Shown: piece after piece, positions 9,034-17,674 of the stretch
Layout of the letters: the number at the start of each line of letters is the position of its first letter
Position numbering within the stretch: the stretch's first letter is position 1
Assembly: GCA_964509205.1 (NCBI GenBank)
Contig: CAZDVW010000001.1
Span: forward strand, 62,001 to 126,000
Direction of reading: 5' to 3'
Source: Duodenibacillus sp964509205
Lineage (GTDB): Bacteria > Pseudomonadota > Gammaproteobacteria > Burkholderiales > Burkholderiaceae_F
DNA length: 64,000 nucleotides
Position numbers and translations under genes: made by a program
Notes under the pieces: model-generated
Seen by the model: only the letters and a program-made list of their open reading frames with translations
Database searches by the model: none
Told to the model about the DNA's origin: nothing

Positions 9034-10362
9034 ATGTTTTTCTATGAATTTTTGATCGTCATCGCAGCCATGATTCTCGGCGCTCGCTTTGGCGGTGTCT
9101 TCTTCGGCATGTGCGGTGGCCTCGGGTTGCTCGCACTGATTCTTATTTTTGGACTCGCTCCTGCCAATCCTCCGATTGCAGTCATGCTCATCATGATGAG
9201 CGTTGTTTTGGCAGCTTCCACACTGCAAAGTTCCGGCGGTATGGCCTTCCTTGTGCGTGTAGCAGAGAAACTCCTGCGCGCCTGTCCTAAAGCAGTGACG
9301 TTTATCGCTCCGATCATCGCCTTCGTCTTTACATTCATGGCCGGAACGGGAAATGTTCTTTACTCGATTCTTCCCGTCATCGCTGAAGTTTCTCGTGAAG
9401 CCGGCGTACGACCGGAGCGCCCGATTTCAATTTCTGTGATCGCCTCTCAGCACGCTGTCCCCGCCTCCCCGATTTCAGCGGCTACCGTTGCCATGGTGGC
9501 TTTGCTGGGAGCGAAAGGCGTTTCCGTCCTGACGATTCTTGCGATCGTCGCCCCTGCCGTTTTGCTCGGTCTTATGGTCGGTGCCTTGGCAGTCTGCAAG
9601 ATGGGCAAAGAATTGGCTGACGATCCTGAGTACGTGCGCCGAGTTCAGGAAGGCCTTTTTGCCAGCCAGAGCAAGGCCCAAGCCATGGGAACAAAAGGCG
9701 GAGACACGACCTCTGCGAAAATCTCCGTCGTTTTCTTCCTGCTGGCTGCTTTTACCGTCGTTTTGGTCGGAACCTTCCCGGAACTTCGCCCGCATGTCGT
9801 AAATGCCGCGGGTAAAGCCTCTCAGGTTTCCATGACGCACATGATCGAACTCATCATGCTGGTCGTATCTGCCCTGATGGTTCTCTTTTGCAAAGCCAAA
9901 CCCGATGATGTCATCCGTACTTCCGTTTTCCGCGCCGGCATGATGGGCGTTGTTACGGTGTTTGGATTGGCCTGGATGTCCGATACGTGGATTGCCAACA
10001 ACCTTCCTTACATTAAGTCCACGGTGTCCCTCGTCGTTCAGGATGCCCCTTGGCTCTTTGCCTTCGCTTTGTTCTTCGTCTCGGCTCTGACGCACTCGCA
10101 GGGTGCCACGGTCGCAGCTTTGATGCCGCTTGGACTTTCTCTCGGCATTGATCCTCTCGTTCTCGTGTGCATGTACCCGGCCGTTTGCGGTTACTTCGTC
10201 ATCCCGTCAACAGGCGTGCTTCTTGCCGGCGTTGCATTTGATGAAACCGGAACGACAAAGATCGGGCGCTATGTGATTAATCACTCGTACTTGATCCCAG
10301 GACTTGTTGCAACGTTTGCCAACGTTGTACTAGCCTTCGGCATCAAGGCAATTTTCTTCTAA
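9034..10362 (+). CDS. Anaerobic C4-dicarboxylate carrier, DcuA/DcuB family
   Basis: A 442-residue inner-membrane carrier with about 10-12 hydrophobic helices. It shares the Dcu layout with the dcuB product at 30677: ARFGGVFFGMCGGLGLL, STLQSSGGMAFLVRVAEKLLR, GTGNVLYSILPVIAEV, GVRPERPISISVIASQHAV, SALTHSQGATVAALMP and the C-terminal FDETGTTKIGRYVINHS. Dcu proteins exchange fumarate, malate or aspartate for succinate. It diverges from DcuB at usual sites (SQHAVPASPIS for AAQMGVICSPAA; PSTGVLLAGVAFDETG for PTYPSDLAAITFDRSG), so the substrate may differ. It lies 83 bases downstream of the lyase gene, suggesting that it imports the lyase substrate or moves fumarate. Confidence 0.9.
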   Translation: MFFYEFLIVIAAMILGARFGGVFFGMCGGLGLLALILIFGLAPANPPIAVMLIMMSVVLAASTLQSSGGMAFLVRVAEKLLRACPKAVTFIAPIIAFVFTFMAGTGNVLYSILPVIAEVSREAGVRPERPISISVIASQHAVPASPISAATVAMVALLGAKGVSVLTILAIVAPAVLLGLMVGALAVCKMGKELADDPEYVRRVQEGLFASQSKAQAMGTKGGDTTSAKISVVFFLLAAFTVVLVGTFPELRPHVVNAAGKASQVSMTHMIELIMLVVSALMVLFCKAKPDDVIRTSVFRAGMMGVVTVFGLAWMSDTWIANNLPYIKSTVSLVVQDAPWLFAFALFFVSALTHSQGATVAALMPLGLSLGIDPLVLVCMYPAVCGYFVIPSTGVLLAGVAFDETGTTKIGRYVINHSYLIPGLVATFANVVLAFGIKAIFF

Positions 10363-10373
10363 CCCTCCGGGTT

Positions 10374-10424
10374 CTGTCCTGTAACCGCACTTCCCCTCGT
10401 GGTTGCAGGACAGTCTTAGTTTTT
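10374..10424 (+). terminator. Stem-loop terminator after the Dcu gene
   Basis: Thirteen-bp stem CTGTCCTGTAACC/GGTTGCAGGACAG with one T-G pair (10374-10386, 10401-10413), a 14-base loop, then TCTTAGTTTTT. marC starts 14 bases after it. Confidence 0.75.
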
Positions 10425-10437
10425 GACAGAGGCCACT

Positions 10438-11037
10438 GTGACTTCAACCGAAATGCTTGCCGTATTCGTCAAGTTTTTTTTCATTCTGACGCCATTTTTT
10501 ATCGTGGCCGTCTTCATTGCGCTCACAGAGAATGAAACTGTTGAGTTACGGCACAAACTGGCCATTCGCATCACGACGGCTGTCATTGTTATCAGCCTGA
10601 TCCTCTTTGCCGGCGGCGCAGAAATTTTTAATTTGCTCGGCATCACGGTCGATGCCTTCCGCATCGGCGCAGGTGCTTTGCTGTTTCTTTCTGCGGTTTC
10701 ACTCGTTAACGGACACGTACAGGTACCCGACTCTAAGCGCTCAACGCTTGACCTCGCCGTCGTCCCTCTTGCCATCCCCGTTACGCTCGGCCCCGGGTCT
10801 GTCGGCGCTCTCGTTGTGATGAGTTCCGAAGTTAAAAGTCTGGAAGCTCAACTGTATACCGCTTTCTCTATCGTCGGCGCCTGCCTTTGTGTGGGCGTTC
10901 TTTTATATCTTTCTGCTGAGCTAAAAAGGCTCATCGGCCGAAGCGGTATTTCCATGCTTTCCAAGCTAACGGGACTTATCCTCGCCTCTCTTTCCTGCCA
11001 AATGATGTTTACAGGTATTGCTGCTTTTTTAAAGTAG
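10438..11037 (+). CDS. MarC/NAAT-family inner-membrane protein
   Basis: About 199 residues with six hydrophobic segments, in the MarC family (PF01914). Seen: FFFILTPFFIVAVFIALTE at the N terminus, the internal AFRIGAGALLFLSAVSLVNG and VVPLAIPVTLGPGSVGALVVM repeats, and SKLTGLILASLSCQMMFTGI near the end. E. coli MarC has no firm function; some members have been proposed to export amino acids. The GTG at 10438 is chosen because AGAGG lies five bases upstream; a TTG at 10423 and an ATG at 10453 are alternatives. It lies between the Dcu gene and a LysR regulator on the same strand. Confidence 0.85.
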   Translation: MTSTEMLAVFVKFFFILTPFFIVAVFIALTENETVELRHKLAIRITTAVIVISLILFAGGAEIFNLLGITVDAFRIGAGALLFLSAVSLVNGHVQVPDSKRSTLDLAVVPLAIPVTLGPGSVGALVVMSSEVKSLEAQLYTAFSIVGACLCVGVLLYLSAELKRLIGRSGISMLSKLTGLILASLSCQMMFTGIAAFLK

Positions 11038-11080
11038 TCTTTCCTCTCAGCCAGTAAATGCGATAATGCGGGGAAATTGA

Positions 11081-12148
11081 ATGGAGAACACTATGGGAGT
11101 CGCATTTACTGATGCCAACCTATCCATGATGCTTTTTCAGACTCGGGTTCGCGTTTTTTGTCTGCTTTGTGAGAAAAGAAGTTTTACGACGACCGCTAAG
11201 TTGCTCAACATCAGTCAAAGCGTCGTCTCCCGCACAATCGCCGAATTAGAAGCAGACCTAAAAGTTTCCCTTTTTGATCATTCCGTTCGCCCGATTCGCC
11301 CGACTGTTGCCGGCCAGTCTTTGTATCGTTTTCTTACGTCTGAACTCAACCGCATTGACGGCCAACTCGGAGAACTTCGACTTCATAACGCCCTGCTCTC
11401 CCCCTTGAGAATCGGATTTGTCGAATCCATTGCCCGCACAATGAGCTGGTCGGTAATCGAAAAGGTTCGGAAAAACTATTCAACCGTCTCGGTACTCACA
11501 GGCATCAGTACCTATCTTTTACAACTTCTCGATCGCGACTGCGTTGACACCATTGTCTGCCCGGATCCCTTTACAAACCGCAATGACCTCGAGCGTTGTT
11601 TTATCTTTCGAGAACCGTCCATCATTCTGCTGCCGAAAAACTCTTCTCTTCCCAAAGAGTTGACCTGGGAACGTTTGCAATTTTCCGGCCTTCCGATCCT
11701 GCAGTACAACAATCAAAACTCCGGCGGAAAACTTCAGGAAAAATTCTTCGGCAAACTCGGACTCAACTTCGTTAATCGCTTCGAAGTCGATATTAACGCA
11801 TTGCTCCTTGACTACGTTGCTCACGGTGCCGGATGGGCACTTTCACGTCCGACGACACTGTTGCAACATCCTAATCTTGCCAAAGAAGTTGACGTGCGTC
11901 CCATGCCGAAACCGATTGCCTCACGTGAGGTTTACGTCATCGCGCGCAAGGGAAATCGTCCAGAACTCGTTTCGCAAATTGCCTCCGCTGCCTGCGAATG
12001 TTTCCGCAATACGATCGCGCCGCAAATTATTGAGGTTGCCCCTTGGACAGCACCTTATCTTTATACCGCGGGAGAAAAACCGACCGATCGCGTCCCCGTC
12101 TTTAAAAATGCCGTAAGTCCCAGTTCCGGAAACGTCTTCGTTCTGTAA
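11081..12148 (+). CDS. LysR-type transcriptional regulator
   Basis: 355 residues. The N-terminal winged helix-turn-helix is clear at about residues 20-80: FCLLCEKRSFTTTAKLLNISQSVVSRTIAELE followed by FDHSVRPIRPTVAG. The remainder is the periplasmic-binding-like effector domain, with LRIGFVESIAR near residue 108. It is about 50 residues longer than most LysR proteins, mainly at the C terminus. Start 11081 has GGGGA upstream; the ATG at 11093 with GGAG is nearly as good. It is codirectional with the lyase-Dcu-marC run and may control it; that link is inference from position. Confidence 0.9.
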   Translation: MENTMGVAFTDANLSMMLFQTRVRVFCLLCEKRSFTTTAKLLNISQSVVSRTIAELEADLKVSLFDHSVRPIRPTVAGQSLYRFLTSELNRIDGQLGELRLHNALLSPLRIGFVESIARTMSWSVIEKVRKNYSTVSVLTGISTYLLQLLDRDCVDTIVCPDPFTNRNDLERCFIFREPSIILLPKNSSLPKELTWERLQFSGLPILQYNNQNSGGKLQEKFFGKLGLNFVNRFEVDINALLLDYVAHGAGWALSRPTTLLQHPNLAKEVDVRPMPKPIASREVYVIARKGNRPELVSQIASAACECFRNTIAPQIIEVAPWTAPYLYTAGEKPTDRVPVFKNAVSPSSGNVFVL

Positions 12149-12175
12149 AGGCTCGTCAAGACCTTCCCAATGAGG

Positions 12176-12796
12176 CTATTTTCCATATCGAACGATTTCA
12201 AGTTTTTTGTACCAGCAAACCATCCGAAATCCGACGATAAAAAATGTAGCGGCAAAAAGGGAAACAAATTCGGAAAGGTCCAGCATTTTCATCAGGATAT
12301 AAAGCCAGGAACCAATAAACGCAGACAACGCATAGGGTTGTCTATCCGAGAGCACCATCGGAATGCGGTTTAGGAAAACATCACGCAAAAGCCCGCCGAA
12401 TACACCGGTACAGACTCCCAAAAGCACGGCCGGCAAATAGGGAAGCCCCGCAGAGATTGAAAGAGATGTACCGCCGGCAGCAAAAAAACCAAGCCCGACG
12501 GCATCGGACCACACAAAAAGTTCTCGAAGAAACTTTTCTCGGAAACGATGGACGAAAAATGGAGCAAACAACGTCATTACCAACGTCACCCAAACGTACT
12601 CCTGATGCGCAATCCAATACATCGGACGATTGTCAATAATGATGTCGCGAAGAATTCCGCCGCCGAATGCGGTCGTAAAAGCCATCACAAAAACCCCGAC
12701 AGGATCCACATCCTTATCGCCGGCCGCCAAAATACCGGCAAGCGCAAATGCCACAATGCCGACGAAATCCGTGAATACCAAAAGGCTTGACTGCAT
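12176..12796 (-). CDS. TRIC-family (UPF0126, YadS-like) membrane protein
   Basis: 206 residues with about seven hydrophobic segments forming two similar halves. Each half carries the family glycine-rich turn: FTTAFGGGILRDIIIDNRPMYW (near residue 42) and CTGVFGGLLRDVFLNRIPMVL (near residue 126). Prokaryotic TRIC proteins are trimeric cation channels; the cellular role here is unknown. The open frame reaches 12898, but the start at 12796 (MQSSLLVFTD) fits the family length and has GGAGAA upstream. It converges on the LysR gene with 27 bases between stops and lies downstream of exbD on the same strand. Confidence 0.88.
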   Translation of the reverse strand: MQSSLLVFTDFVGIVAFALAGILAAGDKDVDPVGVFVMAFTTAFGGGILRDIIIDNRPMYWIAHQEYVWVTLVMTLFAPFFVHRFREKFLRELFVWSDAVGLGFFAAGGTSLSISAGLPYLPAVLLGVCTGVFGGLLRDVFLNRIPMVLSDRQPYALSAFIGSWLYILMKMLDLSEFVSLFAATFFIVGFRMVCWYKKLEIVRYGK

Positions 12797-12913
12797 AAAG
12801 AAGGTTCTCCGAAACAGCTCCGATTTTACAAACGCAATATCCCTTTTTGTTCGATTAACCTCTGGTGCGATGCTTCCTATCTTATTGACGCATAACACGC
12901 CAAAAACGACGGT

Positions 12914-13300
12914 CTATCGTCTTGTTGCGAACCCCACCTTGTGAATGCCCGATTCTCGCACAAGACCGAGAAGATCCATCACCATTCCGTATCGGCACTC
13001 TTTATCGGCGTTGATCTCTGCAATGGTTTTCGGATTACTGGCAGCACTTCTTAAAACAGTCTCCAGTGTTTTTGCATCCAGCTGCTTACCGTCAAGCCAA
13101 TAAGAGCCGTCCGTTTTCAAGGCAATTTCCATGCGATGAGTGCTTTCCTCAATCGGATTCGCCGCAAGCTGCGGCAAATCAACCGGAACACTCATGCGTA
13201 AGACGGGAACCGTTACGATAAAAATGACAAGAAGCACCAACATAACATCCACAAGAGGCGTCACGTTGATTTCACTTAAATCTCGTACGTCGTCTGGCAT
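12914..13300 (-). CDS. exbD: ExbD/TolR-family energy-transducing protein
   Basis: 128 residues: a short cytoplasmic N terminus (DLSEINVTPLVDV), one transmembrane helix (about 16-36) containing the conserved Asp (PLVDVMLVLLVIF), then a periplasmic domain ending VGFATRR. ExbD works with ExbB in the inner membrane to couple proton flow to TonB. It starts 3 bases after the exbB stop and is the last gene of the operon that begins with the TonB-dependent receptor. The neighbouring tonB gene makes ExbD more likely than TolR. Confidence 0.92.
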   Translation of the reverse strand: MPDDVRDLSEINVTPLVDVMLVLLVIFIVTVPVLRMSVPVDLPQLAANPIEESTHRMEIALKTDGSYWLDGKQLDAKTLETVLRSAASNPKTIAEINADKECRYGMVMDLLGLVRESGIHKVGFATRR

Positions 13301-13303
13301 GCC

Positions 13304-13957
13304 TTAACTCCCAGTTTCAACCTTCTTCCCGCTTCGCTTCCAGTAATGCAACTTCACCCACCACGTCGTCAAATCTGCAGAAAGCGACCGTGTAGCGTGA
13401 ACAAACATGTTGTATCCAATGGCTGCCGGCACGGCAACAGCGATGCCGGCGGCGGTCATCACAAGCGTTTCGCCGACTGGGCCGGCTACCTGCGCAATAC
13501 TCGGAACAACATCGAGCGCCGAAAGCGACGTCATGGTGTGGTAAATACCAACGACCGTTCCGAACAGACCAACAAAGGGAGCCGTTGCTGCAATCGTCGA
13601 AAGAACGCCAAGGCCTGCCATGTAAGGGCGAAGGAAATTAGCCTGATGCACCTTTCTTTGTTCATCCATGAGAACACGATTGCCGTCGAGTGAGTGGAAG
13701 GCATCTTGAGAGGCTGTTCCGAACTGCACCCAAGCATTTTTCGGCGCTGCATCAAGCATGGCCCGTGTGGATTGCGCCTTCTCATAGCAAGAAAACGCCT
13801 CCTTTTTCTGCTGAAACGACCGCCAAAACTGAATGGTCTTGACAACAATGAGCGTCCAAACCGCAACCGACATGATCAACAATATGAAAACCGCTGACAC
13901 AATGAGCCAATCGCTTGCCTGAACAAAGGCCATAAAAGAACCAAAGATTTCTGTCAT
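13304..13957 (-). CDS. exbB: ExbB/TolQ/MotA-family proton channel protein
   Basis: 217 residues with three hydrophobic helices: DWLIVSAVFILLIMSVAVWTLI (near 15), GLGVLSTIAATAPFVGLFGTVVGIY (near 115) and the segment after PVGETLVMTAAGIAVAVPAAIGYN (near 160). The APFVGLFGTVVGI and GETL/AIPA-like motifs are typical of ExbB. It forms the channel that energises TonB. The frame is open to 14014; MTEIFGSF at 13957 is chosen because it has GGA upstream and avoids overlap with tonB. Confidence 0.92.
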   Translation of the reverse strand: MTEIFGSFMAFVQASDWLIVSAVFILLIMSVAVWTLIVVKTIQFWRSFQQKKEAFSCYEKAQSTRAMLDAAPKNAWVQFGTASQDAFHSLDGNRVLMDEQRKVHQANFLRPYMAGLGVLSTIAATAPFVGLFGTVVGIYHTMTSLSALDVVPSIAQVAGPVGETLVMTAAGIAVAVPAAIGYNMFVHATRSLSADLTTWWVKLHYWKRSGKKVETGS

Positions 13958-13974
13958 AAACAAATTTCCGCCGA

Positions 13975-14613
13975 TCAACGATTCATCTGAAAACGTATCA
14001 AAACCGTACACCATCTCTCCAGCGCACGGCCGTTTTTATCCTTTGCCGGAATAAATTTCCAACGCATCACCGTACGTAATGCCGCCGCATCAAAGGCCGG
14101 CTCACCACTTCCCTCGCGCAGTTTGGCATCTTTTACGTGGCCCTGCTCATCAACAAGAAGTGCCATCTTAACTTTGCCTTCCAATCCTCGCCGTCTTGCC
14201 GAATCCGGATACGCAGGGCGCGGAGCAAAAACAGGTTTAGCGGCCACGGCCGCAGACGGCTCCTGTCCGGAGGCAAGTTCCGGAGCCTGTAAAAGCGCTC
14301 CGGAAGAAGTCTCTTCAGGCTCTGAAGGCTTCTCAGAAACGGCTTTTTTTTCTGCGTTTTCCTGAATCGCCCTGTGAACCCGCCCCTTAGGTTTTTCCGG
14401 GAGAACAATACGTTTTGTTTTGGGAGCTTGCACTTTTTTTTCAAGCCTTTCGCCCGTTTGCTCCGAGACAACACGGACGCCTATCACCTCAAAAAACAAG
14501 GCATTCTTCCCGGATGCAACTTGCGGTGCTTTATAGAAAAAAGAAAGAACCAAAAGGTGGGCAAGGACAACTGCGGCAACGCACAAAACCCACCCTCGTA
14601 AAGGCATCCTCAT
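13975..14613 (-). CDS. tonB: TonB energy-transducing protein
   Basis: 212 residues: an N-terminal membrane anchor (GWVLCVAAVVLAHLLVLSFFY, residues 7-27), a charged linker rich in Lys, Glu, Pro and Ser that spans the periplasm, and a C-terminal TonB domain beginning near RPAYPDSARRRGLEGKVKMAL and ending WKFIPAKDKNGRALERW. TonB passes energy from ExbBD to outer-membrane receptors. Its ATG overlaps the permease stop (ATGA), which ties this TonB system to the ABC transporter as one translationally coupled unit, so it is probably dedicated to this uptake route. Confidence 0.92.
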   Translation of the reverse strand: MRMPLRGWVLCVAAVVLAHLLVLSFFYKAPQVASGKNALFFEVIGVRVVSEQTGERLEKKVQAPKTKRIVLPEKPKGRVHRAIQENAEKKAVSEKPSEPEETSSGALLQAPELASGQEPSAAVAAKPVFAPRPAYPDSARRRGLEGKVKMALLVDEQGHVKDAKLREGSGEPAFDAAALRTVMRWKFIPAKDKNGRALERWCTVLIRFQMNR

Positions 14614-15413
14614 GACGATCCCTTTTTAAAAAGGCGCACGAGAACCAAAAAGCCTGTAGCCGTCAAAACAACGCAAGCCCCTGTCGGAATGGAAAAAAAG
14701 TAGGCAAAAATCAGCCCGAAGACACTGGATGCAATGCCCCACATCCCTGACAAAAAAAACATTGTTTTAAGACTTTTTGCTGTTTGTAGTGCTGTCGCTG
14801 CCGGCGTCACGATCAATGCATAGATGAGAACGCCTCCGACAGCCTTCAGTGCCGATGCGATCACAAGTCCCATTAACAACATAATTCCTGTGGAAAGTGC
14901 GCGCACGGGAATTCCGCTTGCCTCTGCGGCATCTCGCTGGCTGATGACGGCCTGAATTTCTTTAAAAAAGGCAAAAATAAAACCGCAAAGCAAAACGGCA
15001 CAGATCAGCATGCGGATGAGATCCGTCCCGCTGGCCGTCAAAAGGTTGCCCCAGAGAAAATTCAGTCCTTCTGCACGTGATCCAGGCAAAAGCCCGAGAA
15101 CAAGCATCGAAAGACTTAACATCACCGAGAAAATAACACCGACGATTGTGTCGGCCGACACCCTTAGTCGCCGGCTCCACGAACCGACAAATGCAGTAAC
15201 GCCCAGTGCTCCGGCAAAACCGCATGTTGCTGGCGGGAATCCGAGCCAAACGCCGATCAACGCCCCGGCAAATGCCGCATGAGACACACAAATCCCAATA
15301 AAACTCATGCGAAGAAGAACAATGAAAACACCAAGCAGTCCGCAGGTCAATCCGGAAACAACAGCCATGGCGAATGCGCGCTGCATGAATTCGTATGTTA
15401 AGAGGTGCTCCAT
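14610..15413 (-). CDS. ABC-3 family (ZnuB/MntB-like) metal-type permease
   Basis: 267 residues with eight or nine hydrophobic helices. Family landmarks are GLLGVFIVLLRMSFIGICVSHAAFAGALIG (residues about 26-55), SADTIVGVIFSVMLSLSML, and AVGGVLIYALIVTPAATALQTAKSL. Permeases of this family form the inner-membrane channel for Zn, Mn or Fe uptake. AGGA lies six bases before the ATG. It lies between the ATPase gene and tonB, overlapping the latter. Confidence 0.92.
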   Translation of the reverse strand: MEHLLTYEFMQRAFAMAVVSGLTCGLLGVFIVLLRMSFIGICVSHAAFAGALIGVWLGFPPATCGFAGALGVTAFVGSWSRRLRVSADTIVGVIFSVMLSLSMLVLGLLPGSRAEGLNFLWGNLLTASGTDLIRMLICAVLLCGFIFAFFKEIQAVISQRDAAEASGIPVRALSTGIMLLMGLVIASALKAVGGVLIYALIVTPAATALQTAKSLKTMFFLSGMWGIASSVFGLIFAYFFSIPTGACVVLTATGFLVLVRLFKKGSS

Positions 15414-15425
15414 TGCCGTTCCTGT

Positions 15426-16202
15426 CTAAAACAACGCTACAAAGCGTCCCTTGTGTTCAAACACATCCACGGGCGTATCGTAGAGAGCCTGAAGAACGTC
15501 GCTGCGCATCGCGTCCTGCGTTAATGAGGCGTGAATGAGGGATCCGGATTTCAGCATGGCCGTGTGTGTTGTAATGTGTGAAACCGCATTTAAGTCGTGC
15601 GTGGCCATCACAACCGTGAGCCCCATCGAACGTTGCAAAGAACCGATGAGATCAAGAATATCGCGTTGCGCCTGCCAGTCCAATGCCGCCGTCGGTTCGT
15701 CAAGCAACATCAATGAGGGCTCCTGCGCCAAAGCCCGTGCGATGGCCGCCCTTTGCTTCTGCCCGCCGGAAATACGCCCGAGCGGGCGATCCGACACCTC
15801 AGTCAGTCCGACGCGCTCAATCGCCTCAAGCGCCACTTTTCGTTCCCGATCGCCCGGCCTGCGGAAAAGCCCGAGTTTGGAATAGGTCCCGGCCAAAACC
15901 GTTTCATAGACAGTCACCGGAACGCGCGGATCAACTTCAACCATCTGAAAAACGTGAGCGACCTGCGTACGAACCGAATGAAGAGTCGTCTTTCGAAGCT
16001 CTGAACCTTGGAAAAAAATTTGACCGGACGAAGCCGGCGTCATGGCATTAAAAAGCCCAAGAAGAGTGGACTTTCCTGCTCCGTTCGGTCCGATTAATCC
16101 CCAAAACTCACCGGCATGAATCGACCAATTCAAGGCGTGCAGAACCTCTTTGCCTCCGAGGCAAGCTGAAACATTTTGCAGTTGCGCAACACAGGACTGC
16201 AC
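15426..16202 (-). CDS. Metal-type ABC transporter ATP-binding protein (ZnuC-like)
   Basis: About 258 residues with a complete nucleotide-binding domain: Walker A GPNGAGKST, Q-loop HVFQMVEVDPRVP, signature ISGGQKQRAAIARAL, Walker B LMLLDEPTAALD and switch histidine MATHDLN. The GTG at 16202 is preferred because GGAG lies nine bases upstream; a TTG at 16217 would overlap the binding-protein gene but has no ribosome site. It energises the adjacent permease. The family pairing points to divalent metals or their complexes; sequence alone does not fix the substrate. Confidence 0.9.
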   Translation of the reverse strand: MQSCVAQLQNVSACLGGKEVLHALNWSIHAGEFWGLIGPNGAGKSTLLGLFNAMTPASSGQIFFQGSELRKTTLHSVRTQVAHVFQMVEVDPRVPVTVYETVLAGTYSKLGLFRRPGDRERKVALEAIERVGLTEVSDRPLGRISGGQKQRAAIARALAQEPSLMLLDEPTAALDWQAQRDILDLIGSLQRSMGLTVVMATHDLNAVSHITTHTAMLKSGSLIHASLTQDAMRSDVLQALYDTPVDVFEHKGRFVALF

Positions 16203-16206
16203 AAGC

Positions 16207-17034
16207 CTACGCTCCAATCAGTGACAGAAGAAGTCTCACATTTTCCCGAACAAGCGAAAAGTAATCGGGAACATTTTGAGCCGATCCGGGAAAATTGGAA
16301 AGGACAACGCGTCCGAGACCGAGCTCTGATGCTATGGGGAAACCAGCTTCTGATCCGCTTTGTAAATTATCCACAACGCCGTCTATTTTTTTTCCTTTGA
16401 CCTCTCTGAAGAGATTAACCAGCGTTTTCGGATCCAATGAATCGGCCGAACCAAAAACTGCTACCACATTCAATCCGCACCAGGTAAGAAACTCCTTTTG
16501 CATGGCAGACGCAATGACCGTCTTTCCCAAAAAACGCTCTCTGAGAAGAGTCAATTCCGAAGAAAAGTCGGCAAGTTTTTCCAACCGTTGCTTCAGGCGT
16601 CTTTTCACAAACGACTTAAAAGGCGCTGTTTCATTTTCTTGCAAAAGTTCGGCAATTCGGCAACTCGCTTGGGCTTGAATTGTCGGGATAAGCCAACTGC
16701 CGGCTACATCGACAGCATGGGTTTTTTCTCGGATAGCCGACTCTGCAGCAAACATCTGCGACAGCGTCGACAATCTGATCTGCGGCGGATGAACGAAAAT
16801 ACCGTTTGAATGCAACGCAAATATCAGATCGGATGCTTTGACATCTGTGTGTCCCGGGCAAGCTGAACCGGAAACAAAAAGACGCGTTGCGGCGTCTCCA
16901 TCCGTTAAGTCTTTGACAATATCCTCAATCAGAGAGGAGCCGAGCATATACGAACGGCGTTCGGATGAAGCGGTTGCCGCAAACGGTACGCCGGAAACGA
17001 TTCCTGCCAATAAAAGTTCCCGTCTTGAAATCAC
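16207..17034 (-). CDS. ZnuA-like periplasmic binding protein, divergent, with Tat-type signal
   Basis: 275 residues, short for the cluster-9 (ZnuA/TroA) family. The N terminus MISRRELLLAGIVSGVPFAATA has a twin-arginine motif followed by a moderately hydrophobic stretch, suggesting Tat rather than Sec export. The first family metal histidine appears kept (CPGHTDVKASD, His62). At the second site, usually DPHxW, the protein reads DVAGSW; at the third, usually a His before the Tyr/Phe-rich stretch, it reads ASAMQKEFLTWCG. There is no His-rich loop. It probably binds something other than a bare Zn or Mn ion, for example a chelate. Its ATG overlaps the methyltransferase stop. Confidence 0.8.
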   Translation of the reverse strand: MISRRELLLAGIVSGVPFAATASSERRSYMLGSSLIEDIVKDLTDGDAATRLFVSGSACPGHTDVKASDLIFALHSNGIFVHPPQIRLSTLSQMFAAESAIREKTHAVDVAGSWLIPTIQAQASCRIAELLQENETAPFKSFVKRRLKQRLEKLADFSSELTLLRERFLGKTVIASAMQKEFLTWCGLNVVAVFGSADSLDPKTLVNLFREVKGKKIDGVVDNLQSGSEAGFPIASELGLGRVVLSNFPGSAQNVPDYFSLVRENVRLLLSLIGA

Positions 17035-17663
17035 TTTTCTTCCTTACGAGCCAACAGAAGATAGCGACCGGGCTTGTCTTCCAAACGGGACAGACAAAAA
17101 CCAGAATCTTCTAAAAGGCTCCGCATCACCGATTCCTCGGGCAACTCATCGCCGACGACTACCGAACTTTTAGCGTGATGTCTCGCAATTTCCTCCCGAC
17201 TCAAGAGATGTGCAATCACAAGCGTTCCCGCCGGTTTTAAAACGCGGCAAATTTGTTTCAATGCTTTTAACGGGCTCGAGAAGTGCGGAAAAGAGGCAAA
17301 ACAAATGACTCGGTCAAACTCCTCGTCAGGCAACGGCATCGACTCGACGCTTGCCCACACACATTGAATTTGCCGTGCGGATTTTTTCGCAGCCCCTTTA
17401 AGCATTTGCAGCGAATTATCCAGTTCAACGACGAATCCCTGCGAGCCGAGTCTATCCAGAAGGTAGGGAACAAGCACCCCTTCTCCGCAACCGACATCGA
17501 GAACCTTTTCTCCGCTTTGTAATTCAAAGCGATCCACAAGTTCGACCAGTCGTTCACGAACCTGCGTCGGATACCCATGCTCTTCCCAACCCCTGGCATG
17601 CGCATCAAAGAATGCCCGCCGTTCCGATTCTTTTTTTAATTCCTCTTGCGTCAGATTTTCCAT
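17031..17663 (-). CDS. Class I SAM-dependent methyltransferase in TonB/ABC uptake operon
   Basis: 210 residues. Motif I VLDVGCGEGVLVPYL (near residue 52), an acidic post-I residue in FVVELDN, motif II near DEEFDRVICFASFPHF and motif III near LKPAGTLVIAHLL mark a Rossmann-fold SAM methyltransferase. A His-rich stretch follows (AHLLSREEIARHHAKSS). No signal peptide, so cytoplasmic. The start at 17663 (MENLTQEELKK) lies 11 bases after the receptor stop. Its place between the receptor and the binding-protein gene, overlapping the latter, implies that it modifies the imported ligand or a metallophore; the substrate is unknown. Confidence 0.85.
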   Translation of the reverse strand: MENLTQEELKKESERRAFFDAHARGWEEHGYPTQVRERLVELVDRFELQSGEKVLDVGCGEGVLVPYLLDRLGSQGFVVELDNSLQMLKGAAKKSARQIQCVWASVESMPLPDEEFDRVICFASFPHFSSPLKALKQICRVLKPAGTLVIAHLLSREEIARHHAKSSVVVGDELPEESVMRSLLEDSGFCLSRLEDKPGRYLLLARKEEK

Positions 17664-17674
17664 TTTTACATGCT

